Positions 1-12,253 of a stretch of DNA of 64,000 nucleotides are shown here, one piece after another. The notes under the pieces were generated by a model. The model ran no database searches. It was not told the DNA's origin and saw nothing but the letters and a program-made list of their open reading frames with translations. This DNA comes from Chlamydomonas sphaeroides (Eukaryota; Chlorophyta; Chlorophyceae; Chlamydomonadales; Chlamydomonadaceae). The DNA is taken from assembly GCA_001662425.1 (NCBI GenBank), contig BDDC01000154.1, positions 1-64,000 on the forward strand, read 5' to 3'. Made by a program: the position numbers and the translations under genes. The first letter of the stretch is position 1, and each line of letters begins with the position of its first letter.

Positions 1-3000
1 CGCCGCCGCGCCAGCTCCGGCCGCCCCCGCCCCGGCCGCCCCCGCCCCGGCCGCCCCCGCCCCGGCCGCCATGCCCCTGCCGCCCGCCCTCTCCCCGCCC
101 CTTCCGCCCCTTGCTGCCCCGCCCCTCCTCCCGCGGCCCCAGCACCCCCTCCACGTCATACCCCGCGTCCTCACACGCGGCACGAACCCTGCCCGCCAGC
201 CGCCGCAGCTGCGAGCGCCCCGCGCCCCCCGACGACAGCGCCGGCGCGCCGGCGGCTCGGTCGCCGGCGTAGCGGCCGGGCAGCTGGCCGTCGGCCTCAT
301 CGGCCGCCTGCGAGGGGGCCAGTTCGGGGGCGGGGCGGGGTTGGGGACGGACTGGACCGAGCAGACGCGAGCACACGCGCAAGGCGTGAGGGCTGAAGCC
401 TAGAGCGTTGTGCGGCTCCCATCGCCCCAGCCCCCATCGCCCCAGCCCCCGCGCCCCAGCCCCCACGCCCCAGCCCCCACGCCCCAGTCCCCAGCACCAG
501 CCCGCAGCACCAGCCCCACCCACCTGCAGCCACAGCCGCGCGCGGTGCGCCGCCGCCAGGAAGAAGCCGCCGTACTGCGGCCCCGCCCCCGCCAGCACCT
601 CGGTCAGCGCCGTCGCGTGCTCGGGCCGCAGCCCGCTGCCCGGCCGCGCCAGCTGCCGGGCGCCGTGGCGGGCGAGCCGCTCGACCAGCTCGGGGTGCCG
701 GGCCAGCAGCCCCCCGCTGCCGCTGGATCCGGGGCTGGATCCGGAGCTGGATCCGGAACTAGAAGCGGGGCTGGATCCGGAGCTGGCTGCGGGGCTGCGT
801 GGTGTGTTGGGCTGTGTGCCGGCGGTCCGCCCGGCTCGGTGCAGCGCGATGGCGAGGCGCGCCAGCGACCAGCCGGGCAGGGCCTTGATGCGGGGGCCCA
901 GGCGGGCGCAGAGCTGCGAGGGGGGCAGGTGTGGGTGGTGGGTGGTGGGTGGTGGGTGGTGGGTGGCGGGGCATGAGGGTGGTGGGTGGCGGGGCATGAG
1001 GGTGGTGTGTGGTGGGTGGTGGGTGGTGAGGCATGAGGGTGGGGAGGCGGCGGCAGCACGGGGGGTCAGTGGCGCTGCTGCAGCGGCCGAGGGCGTGGTA
1101 CGTGCCCCGTGCGCCGAGCGCACGACCCGGCTGCCGTACCTTGTCGTACGTGTCCTCATCGCCGTACCCGCACACCGACAGCCCCCACACCACGTCCACC
1201 AGCTCCCCCGCCTCCAGCGCTTCCAGCCGCCCCGGCGCCGCCGTCAGCGCCGCCGCCGCCGCCGCCAGCAGCCCGCCGCCGCCGCCGCCGCCATCCCCGA
1301 GCAGCGCCGCGCGCAAGGGCCCACTCAGCAGCTCCGGCCGCCTCCCGCCAGCGCCCTCGCCGTCGTCGTGCGGACCTCCCTCACGCCACTCGCCGTCGTC
1401 GGCGCCCTCGCTGGCGGCGGCGGCGCCGCCGCCGCCGCGGCGCGCCTCGACGGCGGCGCCCAGCGCGCGCAGCAGGCGCGCGGTGGCGGCTGGCGGCTGC
1501 CGCGGCAGCTCGGCCGCCAGCTGGGGCGCGCACTGCCTGCGGGTGGGGCGGGCGTGGTGGGGCGGGGCGCAGGCGGTGTGTGAGCGGCCGTGCGCCCCCC
1601 CTTGCACCTCCTAGCGAGGGGGAATCCGGGGCAGTACCCGGCACCCCAGCCTGGAGGGCGCCTGGCGCCAACAACACCATCATCACCATAGCCTGTCAAA
1701 GCAGCTCGACACTGAAGGGCGCGCATGGGATGCCCCCACGCGGCCACCCCAACGTGCCCAGCCCCGCACCTGGCAAGCTCCAGCACTCCGCCGTGCCTCC
1801 GCAGCGCCGCCAGGCCCTGCAGCGCCTCCACCACCTGCCACCCGCTCAGCACGGCCCCGGCCCCGGTCCCTCCTGCTGCTTCCCCCGTCCCCTCCCCATC
1901 CCTGCCACCCTCCCGCCCTGCGCCGCCCCCGCCGCCGCCCGGCGCCGCCCGCAGCAGCAGCTGCTGCTCCAGCGCCGGCAGCAGCGCTGTGCTGCGCTCG
2001 TCCTGGCCCGCCAGCAGGCGCAGCAGCGACAGCAGCTGCGGCGGCGCGAGGCTGCCGGACGCCAGGGCCGGCGCCAGGCGCTGTGTGCCGCGGGCCAGGA
2101 GGCCGGCGTCAAGGCGGCCGGGCGGGGAGGCGGCGGCGGCGGAGGAGGAGGGGCCGGAGGAGGAGGGGCCGGAGGGCGGCGCGGCGGAGGCGAGGGCGAG
2201 CAGCAGCGACAGCACGGCGTCGGGCCTGGCGGTGTGGGAGAGGCAGGCAGGTAGGTAGGCAGCATGGGGGGCGGGGGATCAAAGGGGCCCAGAAAGAGGG
2301 GCCGTAAACGCCCATGCCACTACCCACCCCTGCCCCGCCCATCCCCCAGCCGGCCCCCAAGCACCCACCGCATGGCGGACACCTGCTCCCGCGCCTCCGC
2401 CACCAGCGCGCCGTACAGCCGCCCGCCGCCGAACTCCTCGCTGCCGTACAGCGGCCCGCCGGGTCGCACGTACGGCACTAGGGCCTCGGCGGCCGCCGCC
2501 AGCTCGGGCGGGGCCAGGTCGCGGGGGCGCTCCAGCAGCAGCTGCGGCGGCATGGGTGGAGGGTGGGGGGGGTTTGGCGGGTTGGCGCAACGGGGTGCGG
2601 CAGCTGGCGGTGCTCAGGTCACGCGCTTACGACACGCATGATATTGTCGTATATTTCTACTGCTATCACAGCAACGGGGTGCGGCAGCTGGCGGTGTGCG
2701 GCCATGACACAACCACCCCCCAGGAATCCCACACTCACCGTGGCGCTCGATGCGGCAGCCGCAGCCAGGCCCAGGCGCACGCGTGCGCAACAATGCGCTG
2801 CGGTGCCTGGCACCCATCTTGGCCAGGTCACCCGCTTCAGACGCACCTGACGCTTTCCTTCTCCAGTTTAAGCTTGATTGGTGTACTTCACTCGACCATA
2901 AACATCACTCATCCAGATTAAGCTAGCTTGGACCCCACCTTGGCCACGCGCTCCGCAGCCCGCAGCGCCTCCGCCTGGGCGTTCAGCTCGCCCTGCTCGT

Positions 3001-6000
3001 CGCCTGCGGGCCCCGCCGAGCCCGCGCCCTCCGCCGCCGCGGTCCGGGCCGCCGCTGCAGCTACCAGCAGCGGCTGCGGCGGCAGGATGACCGAGTGCGC
3101 CCACAGGGTCTTGATTAGGCAGCGCTGTGGCAGCCGGCCGCGCTCCGCCCAGCCCACCGCGCGCCGTATGGCAGCCGCCGCCAGCAGCGTAGCGCCGCGC
3201 CGGCACTCGCGCGCCTGTCGCGAGGTCGCGGCCGCGGCCGGCGGCGCCGCCCCGGTCGCCGTACCAGGCTGACCCGTACCGGCCTGTGTCGTACCGGGCT
3301 GTGCCGTAGCGTGCTGGGCCGCTGCCTCGTTAAGCACCTGGCTGTGGCGCGCAAAGGCCCAGGCCGCGTTCGCCAGCTCGTGCGGCCGCAGCAGGTTCGC
3401 CGACGGCGCCAGGACGTACGGATCCAGTACGGCACCCTCACGGCCTCGTGCGGACAGCGTACGGCGGTCCTGGTACGGCTCCGGGATGCCGTGCGTCACG
3501 ATGGCGGCGGCGGCATCACGGGAGAAGAGCGCCGGGCAGGGCACGGCCTGGCACGCCACGGCCCAGGCACTGATCGCGAGGCTGCGTACGTTGTACGCCT
3601 GTACGGCAGAAGATGCCTGCTGTACGGCAGGCTCAGGCACCTGCTCAGCACCAGAGGCAACGTCGGCGGCCGGCGCTCCGGCAGGCGCCGGCGGCCGCCG
3701 CAGAGCGGCGGCGATGGTGTCGGCGGCTGCGGCCAGCAGCTGCGGCGGGCCGTGGCCCAGTCGCGCGTAGGCGCAAAGCAGCTGTGACAGCTGGTCGGGC
3801 CGCAGGCCAGGAAGGTGCGGCAGCGCAGCGGCCGACAGCGCCTGCGGGCAAGGGCGGATGGAAGAGTCCCGCGGTCAGCGGTCAGCGGCCAGGGGGTTGG
3901 CGGGCCAGGGCGGTCGGGGGACGGAGGCGGGGGCTCGGGGCCGTGCTAGGGTTGAGCTGTCGTACATAAAATCCGTGCCACGAAACCCAACGCAACGGCC
4001 CCACCTGCGGCAGTCCCTCGCCGCGCAGCCGCAGCGTCGACGCCGCGGCCGCAAAGTCCACCACCTGCCGCCCGAGGAAGGGGAGGGGAGGGCAGGGATT
4101 GGGGAGGCCCACGCGTGGAGGGCAAGCGCGGCGGCGCACTGGCGGCGCACTATGGCCACAGCGGCTCGCAGCGGGAGCCGATGGGCAGGAGGCGGCCGGC
4201 AGCGGTACGCACCGCCAGGGGGCGATCCCTGGCGTGCTGCCAGCAGCCCAGCACCCGCCTCGCGCACACTCTGCTCCCACAGCGCACTCGGGGCCCGTAC
4301 CCGGTCGGGCGCGCTGCGCGCACCCAAACGGCTCCCCGTACCCGTCTGCCCGCCCACCTGGGGTCCATCCAGTGCGCCCGCAGCCGCCCGCACCGCCACC
4401 TCCCGCGCCAGAGCGCGCAGCAGCCGCTGCTCCGGTGCCTCCCTGGGCCCGCCGCCGATGGCCCTGCCGACGGCGGTTGGCGGCACCCGGTCAAACTCGT
4501 CATCCGAGTCGGACGCTGAGCTCAGCGAGCCAACCGCTGCCGATAACTCGTCGTCGGACCCGGCGGCGGCCGCCAACTGCCGCCCGCCGGCCGTAGCCAC
4601 GCGGCCGCCTGGCTCCGAGTCCAGGCTGAGCCCCAGCCGCTGCGCCGCCGCCACCAGGCGCAGCAGGGCACCCGTCGGCAGCGTCGCCAGCGGCGCCGCC
4701 GTCGACGGCGGCGCCGCCGCCAGCGCCGCCGCCAGGTCGGGCAGCGGCAGGTAGCGTGCCGCCGGGGGGCCGAGCTCGGCGGCGGCGGCCAGCAACGTGG
4801 CGGCGTCGGTCGGCGGCAGCTCGTGCCGCCGGGCCAGCAGCGGCGGCATCAGCTCTGCGATGTGCGGTCGGTCACGGGAGTCAGGGGCCGAGGGTGGTCA
4901 CGGTACTGTGGGCAATCGCAGCTGGCAGAGCAGCTGCTGCAGCGTTAGACCAGCTGGTCGGCCTGCGGGTCCTCGCAGGCGTCCTCGCGCGCTGACTTGA
5001 GCGCCACGCGACCCACTGCTCCGCAGCCGCTTGCCCGCTGCCACCCACCTGCCAGGGTCCGGTCGTCACGAAGCCGCAGCGCCGCCAGGCAGTCCAGGAA
5101 GCGCACAGGCAGCCACCGCGCCGCCGCCAGGGCCGCGCCGCCGCCGCCGCCGTCCGCCGTAGCGTCCAAGGGCAGCGGCAGCGACGGCGGCGGCGGGGGC
5201 TCGGCGGCGAGCAGCGTCGAGCCCCGGTCCGCCATGATCGCCCGAACCAGGGCGCCCGCGGGGTGGGTCACTCGCCTGCTGGTGGAGGCCGCGGCGGCGG
5301 CGGCGCTGCCGTCGAAACCCACAGCGCCCGCAGCCGACGCGTCTGCTGCCGCGTCAGCGTCAACGTCGTGCACGTGGCCGCCGAGGCGCGAGCTGTCGTG
5401 GCGAGGGCGGCTGCGGTGGCCGGCGGCGGCGGCTTCCGTTGCCGTCGCGGCAGAGAGGCCGGGGCAAGGCCCCAGGAGCCAGGTCAGGCGGGCGGCGGAC
5501 TCGAGCAGCCCGACCAGCGCCGCTGGATCCATCCTGCCGTACTGTGGCTCCAGGCAGCTGCCGTACAGCTGTACGGCAACGAGGTGGCGGTGGAGCTGGC
5601 GGCGCTCGGCGGCTTCCGCCGGGTCCGCGCCAGCAGGTAGCCGCGACGGCGGCGGCGGCCGCGGCAGCAACGACAGTTTGTGCAGCGCGCCGGCGGCGGT
5701 GGAGGCTGGCAGCGGCGCCGCCGCCGCCGGCAGCCGCGCCGCCAGAAGTTCCAGCAGCTGCTCGGCCGAGCGGCAGCCGGCGACAGCCTCCGTTAGCGGC
5801 GCCGCAGGCGGCGCCGCCGCTGATGGCGACGACGGCGGTTCCAGCTCTGCGGCGGCGGTGCCGCCGGCCGCCGACTGTTGCATGCGTACCACGGCCCCGT
5901 TATCACCGGTGGCGGTGCCAGCGCCGCTACCATGATCGGCGGCGGCGGGCCCACTTGCGAAGCTGGCCTCTCCCGGCGCAGCCCCCGCGCCGCTGCCGCT

Positions 6001-6684
6001 GCCGCCACCTGCGCTGCCGAGCGCCGCCCGGGCAGCGGCGCCGTCGGCAGCCACCGAGGCCCCGAATGGGACAGCGCCGGCTAAGGCGTCCAGGGCGCCT
6101 GCACGACGAGCGGTGTCGGCAGGGGCCGGCGGCGGGACGGCGCTCGTGCCTCCGCCTCCGCCGCTCCTCTGCTGTCCGGCCACGCCCTGATCGCCGCCGC
6201 CAGCTCCGGCGCCGCCCGCTGCGCTGCTCGACAGCCACCGCAGCTGCAGCAGCAGCCGACTAACCGATGTTTGAGGTAACAACGCCGATGTGTCGCTGTG
6301 TGAAAAGCTCAGGAGGCTGCAGCGGCTGGCTGTGCCTGGGGCGCCGGAGCCTGAGCTGGCAGCAGCATACTGCGACAGCCCCAAGGCTGGGGCTGCATAA
6401 CCTGCTAGCTGACGAGTGCAGGCAGCATGTCCGGGAGTGGGCTGGAGCGCTGTGTGGGCGCTGCCAGTTGTGGAGGCGGGGCCGTGCGAGTGAGCTGACG
6501 GCGTCGCCGTCCGAGGCGGGCGGATGGCGCCACGCAGTTGGCGGAGCAGTATCGCCTCAAGCAGCGAGCGTGCCGCAGTGGTCGCAGCGCCACGACGAGC
6601 ATCAGTCGGCGCATCTCGTGACAGCCCCGACCGAGCCAGCGCAAGGCCGCGTCGTCGCAGCAGCTCGGGATGGCTGCGCGCCAT
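1..6684 (-). CDS. OPR/RAP-type organelle-targeted helical-repeat protein, partial
   Basis: Nine exons are readable and the gene runs off the left edge: 6684-5049, 4854-4358, 4064-4005, 3841-2939, 2541-2369, 2225-1770, 1536-1140, 913-524 and 307-<1. All adjoining phases agree, giving about 1,600 residues. The start is the first ATG of a long open exon. The N-terminus (MARSHPELLRRRGLALARSG) is rich in Arg, Ala and Ser and poor in acidic residues, as in a chloroplast or mitochondrial transit peptide. Leu/Ala-rich helical repeats follow, with signatures such as ANAAWAFARH (exon 4) and DVVWGLSVCGYGDED (exon 7). These are typical of green-algal OPR and FASTK/RAP proteins, which bind organelle transcripts to control stability, splicing or translation. 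A RAP domain, if present, would lie beyond position 1. Exon 8 carries a Ser/Gly linker encoded by a GGATCC-containing 12-base repeat (about 724-785). The RNA target cannot be inferred. The family call is a motif judgement; the exon model is strong. Confidence 0.72.
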
Positions 6685-6884
6685 CGTGTCGGGTTAGCAG
6701 GCTCAGCTATGGCATGTCAGCACGTGAATTGTGTCGCGTCTCGTGTTTGTCATTCGTTTGTGTGGTGCACGGAAGGTTGCGCTCTGTACATTGCCGATGC
6801 AGCGAGCGGTGCAAGCGTCGGTCGCGCCGCACACAACAGCCCATAGAAGCCTCACTGCATAACTACTTCGCTGCAACAGCAAAC
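6685..6884. promoter_or_regulatory. bidirectional promoter between OPR and reductase genes
   Basis: Two start codons face away from each other across only 200 bases, so both promoters and 5' UTRs must lie here or extend into the genes. No convincing TATA box is visible. The sequence is less GC-rich than the flanking exons. Confidence 0.45.
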
Positions 6885-9800
6885 ATGGCGCCCGTTCCCG
6901 CCATGCGGCGTCACAAGCTCGGCAGCAGCGATTTGGAGGTTCCCATCGTTTGCCTGGGGACCATGACCTGGGGCGAGCAGGTGCGCGGTAGCTCGTCGTT
7001 CCTCGCACATGCACGTCGCGCCCTGCGTGCACCTGCGGCAACCTCCTGCGTGCCCATCCTTGTCCCAACCATCTCACCCCGTTCCATTCCCCCGCGGAAC
7101 CCGCTTTGACCATCGGAGCTCAGAACACCGAGGAGCAGGCCTTTGAGCAGCTGGACTACGCGCTGTCGATGGGCGTCGACTTCATTGACACGGCCGAGCT
7201 GTGAGTCCCCAGCCCCGGGCTGGCCCGGCGGCCAGCCGGGCCCACGTCCGCGCTCCACGTCTCCCCACGAGGCCCCTGAGGGCCGAGGGCGGGCGCAGCG
7301 GACACGTATGCGGCCCAATCCCACGTGACGCACAACCTCGGGGACCCCAAGGCTGCCGCACGAGGCGGGCCCGTGCCGTTGGCACGGTGTGGGCCGGGCA
7401 GCCAAGGGAACGCCGCTCCAGCAGCTGCAGCCCTCCCTGGGCAACCCCTCAGCGGAGCGGCGGCGCCGCCGCCGGGCTAGGGCCAGCCCGGCAACACGCA
7501 CCTCATTAACACGGCGGAACTAAAGGCACGCTACCCAGGCGTCAGGCCGCGCCACCAGCGCCGGGCTGACCCCCGGATCTGCCAGCACGGCTGACGCCTC
7601 TGGCCGCCCTCGGCTGCCCGCTGGGGGTAGCCGTCTGGCGCGGGCTGGCGTTGGCGCGTGGCGTGCTGCCGGAGCGGTCCAGCGCTGTTGCCTCGGTCAG
7701 CGCGCCCACCAGACGTGTGCACTGCCCCCTGCTCCCGTGCCCCTCTCCCACCGCCCCTCCCTCCCCCGCAGCTACCCGGTGCCCCCAAGCCCCAAGACCG
7801 TGGGCCGCACCGAGACCTACATCGGCAACTGGCTCAAGGCCCGGGGCTGCCGTGACAAGGTACGGCACCGTACGGCACAGGCCGCTGCTTTGCACGGCAA
7901 CGTACGGCATAGAGTCAGCACCCGAGCGGTTCCACGTGCGGGGCCGGCCGTCGCCGACCCACATGCCCTGCTGGGCGGCACAGCGGCTTCGCCACCTCTC
8001 ATCGCTCAGCCACAGCTCCGCCAGGCAGCCCCCAAATCGAGCTGAGCGCCTCTCCCCCGCCCCGCCTTCCTGCGGCCCCCCTCCCGCCAGGTCATCCTGG
8101 CCAGCAAGGTGGCGGCGCCGCTGCCAGGCGTGGACCGCAGCTGGGTGGTTGCCAACAGGTGGGCTGCGCTCCCGAAGAGAGTCACATTCTGTACATGAAG
8201 TCACGTGCGACTCTCGATTTTAAAACGAGTGTAGCAACCCTTATCATGGCTGAACCCGTGTATGAATTACAGTGTTGGAGACCAACGGCCAGTGGCATGG
8301 CCATCATCCCCCCGCCGCCGCTGTCCTCAACGGGCGCCGAGCGACTGCACAGCTACCCCTGGCCCACCTCTGCCCATGCGCAGGTCCGACCCCCCGGCCG
8401 ACCTGGCCACCGCCCCGCAGCCCCAGATGGACGAGGCCTCCATCCGGGCGGCGCTGGAGGCGTCGCTGCGGCGGCTGCAGGTGCGCGCAGTGGGCGGGGC
8501 CGGGGGCGGAGCTGGGGGCGGGGCCGGGGGCGGGGCCGGCCGGGGGCGGGGCCGGGGGCGGGGCCGGGTGCGGGGCCGGGGGCGGGCCGCGCGGCACGGC
8601 TGCGGCGGCTGCAGGCGGCTGTAGGCGGTGGGGATGACGGCAGTGGGCATGGGAAGCAGCGGCGCGGGCCGGCCACGGCTGCGGCTACGCCCTCCTGTGG
8701 CATCACGTAAGCGCCCGCACCAAACCCCCGAACCGCCGCCCGCAGACCGACTACCTGGACCTGTACCAGATCCACTGGTGCGGCTGCCCTGGATTGATGT
8801 TCGACTCGTAGTCCATTACCGTACTACCTGCATCACATGACGTACCATATCATACGTCATACGACTGACCGATACGACTGACCGGTAGTTGGACCTGCGC
8901 CAGTCCACCTGCACCAACAAGTGCAATGGCCTGTCTCACGCCGGCCCCCGCCCCGCCCCCTCGCCCAACCCCGCCACAGGCCCGCTCGGTACGCTCCGCT
9001 GTGGGGCAAGCGGCAGTACCGGGTGGAGCAGGAGCGGGTCGCCACCAGCTTTGAGGACCAGGTGCCGGCACGGGGTGGCTGGGGTGGTCATGGCTGGGCC
9101 CAGGCGTCGCTGGGGTGGGATGCCGCACGGGCGCGGCCGCAGCCGGCCTGCTCCTGCGCTGCTCTGCGTCGGGGCAGGATAGCCGGGTGATGCAGCGCCG
9201 GACCTGGGGTCGGGGGGTACCGTTGCTGTACCGTTGCTATACCGTTGCTATACCGTTGCTGTGCTCGCTGTCCGAGCTGCCTGGCCGGGCTGCCTGCGCT
9301 GCCCGTGCCGCAGGTCCGGGTGATGGGCGCGCTGATCAAGGAGGGCAAGATCCGGCACTGGGGCCTCAGCAACGAGACCAGCTACGGTGCGGCGGGCGGG
9401 GAGGTGCGGGCGGCGGCGGCGGCACGGTGGAAGCCGGTGTGGCCGGCATGCGGCCCGCAGGAGGCTCCAAGGCGCCATGGCTCCCTGGCCCCAGCACCGG
9501 AGCGCCAACACCACCAGTACCGGAGCGCCAACACCACCAGCACCGGAGCGCCAACACCACCAGCACCGGAGCGCCAACACCACCAGCACCGGAGCACCAG
9601 CACCAGCTGCCCCGTCTGCCGCCCCCGTCCCATGCTGTGCCCACCACCTGCAGGCGTGTCGCAGATGTGCGAGGCCGCCAAGCGCCTGGGCGTGCCGCTG
9701 CCCATCTCCATCCAGGTGGGTGGCTTGGGACCGCCGCGGGGCCGCCCTCCAGCCGGTCCTCGGCCTTGTGCCCATCCGGACTTGGCGCGTCCCTGCCTTG

Positions 9801-11502
9801 CCTGCACTCATCAGCCAACCTCAGCATAGCGCTCTTTGGCAACTGGGCAGACGGACGTGCGTATACGTCAGTTTCTCTGATGGAGGCCGTGCGTCCCGCT
9901 CCTCGGCATGCTGCCGCATATGCTGCCGCGCCTCCACAGAACGACTTTGCGCCCGTGTACCGGCACTTTGAGGAGGAGCTGGCGGAGACGTGCGCGCCCT
10001 CGGCCTACAACGTGGGGTGAGCGCGGCGGGGCGGGGTGTCGGGCCTTGGGGGCAACCTGCCGTGTGCCGTTCTTGACCCAGCTGCGCCGCGTAAGGCTGG
10101 GCAGCTCATGCGGGATATAGTCCTGCTCGCAGTGGGTTTAAAGCGCAGCGTGCAGCCTAAGGCTCGGCACCCAGTCCCGCCACGCCGTCGGCCGCACGGA
10201 GCTCCCGCCCGGGGCTGGTGTCCGCACAAGCACCCCCGCCGCCGCTGCTCCATGCAGCCCTCGAGCCCCGCTCTCTCCGCCCGCTTCCCCCCCACAACCA
10301 CCACACACACACAAAAGGCTGCTAGCGTACGGCGTGCTGGCGGGCGGCACGCTGAGCGGCAAGTACTGCGACGGGGCCAAGCCGGAGCACGGCCGGCACG
10401 CCGACTTCCCGGGTGAGGGCGCGACCGCACCGGGGTATGCGCGTGGTGACGTCTTTGTATGTGTGGCTGTTGCGGTATACAGGCAGCGGCAGCTCCTGCC
10501 CGACGACCGGCGCTGCCAAGCCGCCGCCGGGCAGGCACACGGAGTTCCCGGGTGAGGGTGTGGCTGTGGGCTGGCTGTGTCACGCGGCGGCCCCATCGTG
10601 ATCGATCCCGAACGTGATCCAGAGCGGCAGCCGGCAGGCGTGCCTGAGGCCTCCCGCCACCGCTACCCGCGCGTTCGGTGCGGCAGGCGGCTCCACCCAA
10701 CCGCAGGTTTCATTAATGCGCAATGCGTCGCTCACCTCCCGCCCGGCCCCACCCCGCCCGGCCCCCGCCGCCAGACTTCCAGCCGCGCTACCACAACCCC
10801 CGCACCCTGGCCGCCGCCTCCGAGTACGCGGCGCTGGCCAAGCGGGTGGGCCTCACCCCCGCCACCCTGGCGCAGGTGTGTGGACCACATCTGTATGTAT
10901 CAGACATGGGGGAATGTGACACACCGTACATGTGCATGTGTACATCATGTATCAAGCGGGCATCACCCCAGCGCACTCTGGCGCGGGTGTGTGGCGCGAA
11001 CGACGGCTGTGTTGGCCTAGGCGCTGCAGGGCCACCATCCACCCGCCAGCGCCCCAGGCTGCTCAGCGCCACCCGCCGGCGGCCCCCTACTGCAGCCAGC
11101 CGCGCTCCCATCCCTGCCCTGCTACCCTTCCCGCCGCTCCTCGCCTCCCCTGCTGCTGCCGCCAGGCGTGGTGCGCGTCGCGCTGGTACATGGGCTCCGT
11201 CATCATCGGGGCCACCACCATGGAGCAGCTGCGGGAGAACATCGCCGCCTGCATGGTAAGTCGGCAGCTCGCGAGCTAGCTCGGAGTTCGCGGGATAGGA
11301 ATCCCCGTGTGGGACGCACTTGTCCTTACGAGCTAGACTGTTGCAGCGGCTGGGGCCGCTGCGCCCCGCAGGACGTTGCCGGAGGGCCTGCGCTAACCGC
11401 CCTAACCGCCCAACCGCCCGTCAGACGCCGCTGGACGCCAGCACGCTGGAGGAGATGGACCGGATCCACCTGGCCAACCGCAACCCCAACGACCTCGACT
11501 AA
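6885..11502 (+). CDS. Tas-like aldo/keto reductase
   Basis: NADPH-dependent oxidoreductase of the aldo/keto reductase superfamily (TIM barrel). It is closest in motif order to bacterial Tas. Fourteen exons join in phase: 6885-6980, 7124-7200, 7772-7859, 8091-8158, 8384-8480, 8746-8777, 8980-9061, 9314-9386, 9654-9715, 9940-10016, 10318-10412, 10775-10875, 11166-11255 and 11425-11502, giving 371 residues. The catalytic tetrad is visible: Asp54 and Tyr59 in DTAELYPVPP, Lys93 in ILASKV, and His152 in LDLYQIHWP. Further family motifs are GKIRHWGLSNE, LLAYGVLAGGTLSGKY and GATTMEQLREN near the C-terminus. Exon 1 begins at the only ATG in frame with LGSSDLEVPIVCLGTMTWGEQ-type residues. The substrate is unknown. 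No N-terminal targeting signal is obvious. A second, alternative copy of part of exon 11 lies at 10483-10551. The gene is intact. Confidence 0.93.
8492..8588 (+). repeat. G-rich intronic repeat (GGGGGCGGGGCC type)
   Basis: Intron 5 of the reductase has a run of about 97 bases made almost only of G and C, with many G4-G5 tracts on the plus strand. This composition can form G-quadruplexes in DNA or pre-mRNA. Confidence 0.8.
9218..9261 (+). repeat. 11-12-base tandem repeat (TACCGTTGCTR)
   Basis: Four consecutive units of TACCGTTGCTG or TACCGTTGCTA lie in reductase intron 7, just before the exon that begins at 9314. Confidence 0.8.
9495..9600 (+). repeat. 23-base minisatellite in reductase intron 8
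   Basis: About 4.6 copies of a 23-base unit that starts CACCGGAGCGCCAACACC. Units differ at one or two bases. It ends about 50 bases before the exon 9 acceptor. Confidence 0.85.
10483..10551 (+). other. possible alternative cassette exon, duplicate of reductase exon 11 tail
   Basis: Sixty-nine bases bounded by an acceptor (ATACAG) and a donor (G|GTGAGG). The segment is open in phase 1 at both ends, so including it would add exactly 23 residues without a frame change. It encodes GAAKPPPGRHTEFPG, which parallels GAKPEHGRHADFPG at the end of exon 11, including the same intron junction. It looks like a tandem copy of the exon 11 tail that has diverged. Whether it is ever spliced in is unknown. 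Confidence 0.5.
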
Positions 11503-12171
11503 CGGTATCACGCAAACCAAGTGACAACCAACTGAGTGGCACCCAAGTGACGTATGCGTGGCGTGAGCCGCTGCCGCGTGGATCCGTACGTGGGCGGTGG
11601 GGGCCGCGGCCGTCATGCGACGGGAGCACGGAGTTGGCGTGACGGGAGATGCGCGCGAGACGGTGCGCGGCGCGTGAGCCAGCAGGTGCGGCTGCGGCGG
11701 CGCTTTGGCTGACTGAGGAGTGACTTTGCGTGGATCGAACAGAGGGCTGGAAGCGAGCAGAGCGCAGAAGCGAGCTGTGTGCTGCGAACCATGGCGGCGC
11801 AAAGCATGCGTTCGTGTGGGGTGTGGGGATTGCGAGCGAGCGGCATGGGGTGCTGCGGCTGCGGCCGCTGTTGCCGGCCCTGCCCAAGCAAGGGGCGAGG
11901 TCGGACCGGACAAGCGCCAGTGGACGCTGGACGCTGGCGGTCGCGAGGGGTACGTCGCGGGGGGGGCCGGGGGCGGAGCGACGGACGCATGCGCCAGCCT
12001 CCTGTGACGCGGCCGCCTAACTTAGCACAGGCGAGGCCATGGGCCGTGCATTGCGGCGGCTGCTCGCTGTGCTGCGAACTGGCAAACGGCGTGCACGCTC
12101 TACTGGCCGTTCGCGCAGACGGCCGCTGTCTGCGAGGCGGCGCCAGGTTGGAGGGGCTTGCGTGGCTCGGG

Positions 12172-12176
12172 TGTAA
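12172..12176 (+). terminator. TGTAA polyadenylation signal, reductase gene (candidate)
   Basis: First plus-strand TGTAA seen after the reductase stop, 670 bases downstream. TGTAA is the usual volvocine poly(A) signal. The long 3' UTR makes the assignment moderate. Confidence 0.4.
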
Positions 12177-12248
12177 GAAGCAGGACTCGAAGGACGGCCG
12201 CAGGGGCAGCGAGCGTGACACGTGGCACCGATGCGGCAACATAGCAGG

Positions 12249-12253
12249 TTACA
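12249..12253 (-). terminator. TGTAA polyadenylation signal, pherophorin gene (candidate)
   Basis: TTACA on the plus strand reads TGTAA in the direction of the minus-strand pherophorin, about 550 bases past its stop. It faces the reductase signal 72 bases away, so the two convergent 3' ends would meet with little overlap. Confidence 0.4.

Noticed and set aside
724..785. GGATCC repeat as a cloning artefact
   Set aside because: It is an in-frame 12-base repeat coding a Ser/Gly linker in an otherwise continuous exon, so biological slippage is the simpler reading.
940..1035. CRISPR-like or regulatory array (GTGGGTG repeats)
   Set aside because: Simple short tandem repeat inside an OPR intron; no spacer structure, and the genome is nuclear algal.
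408..1583. Long plus-strand open frames across the first 6 kb
   Set aside because: They are shadows of the minus-strand OPR exons. GC-rich third positions leave all frames open; only the minus strand gives splice-consistent, motif-bearing protein.
6885..11502. Potassium-channel beta subunit for the aldo/keto reductase
   Set aside because: Motifs YPVPPSP, GNWLKARG and GATTMEQL fit the Tas branch rather than the Kv-beta branch.
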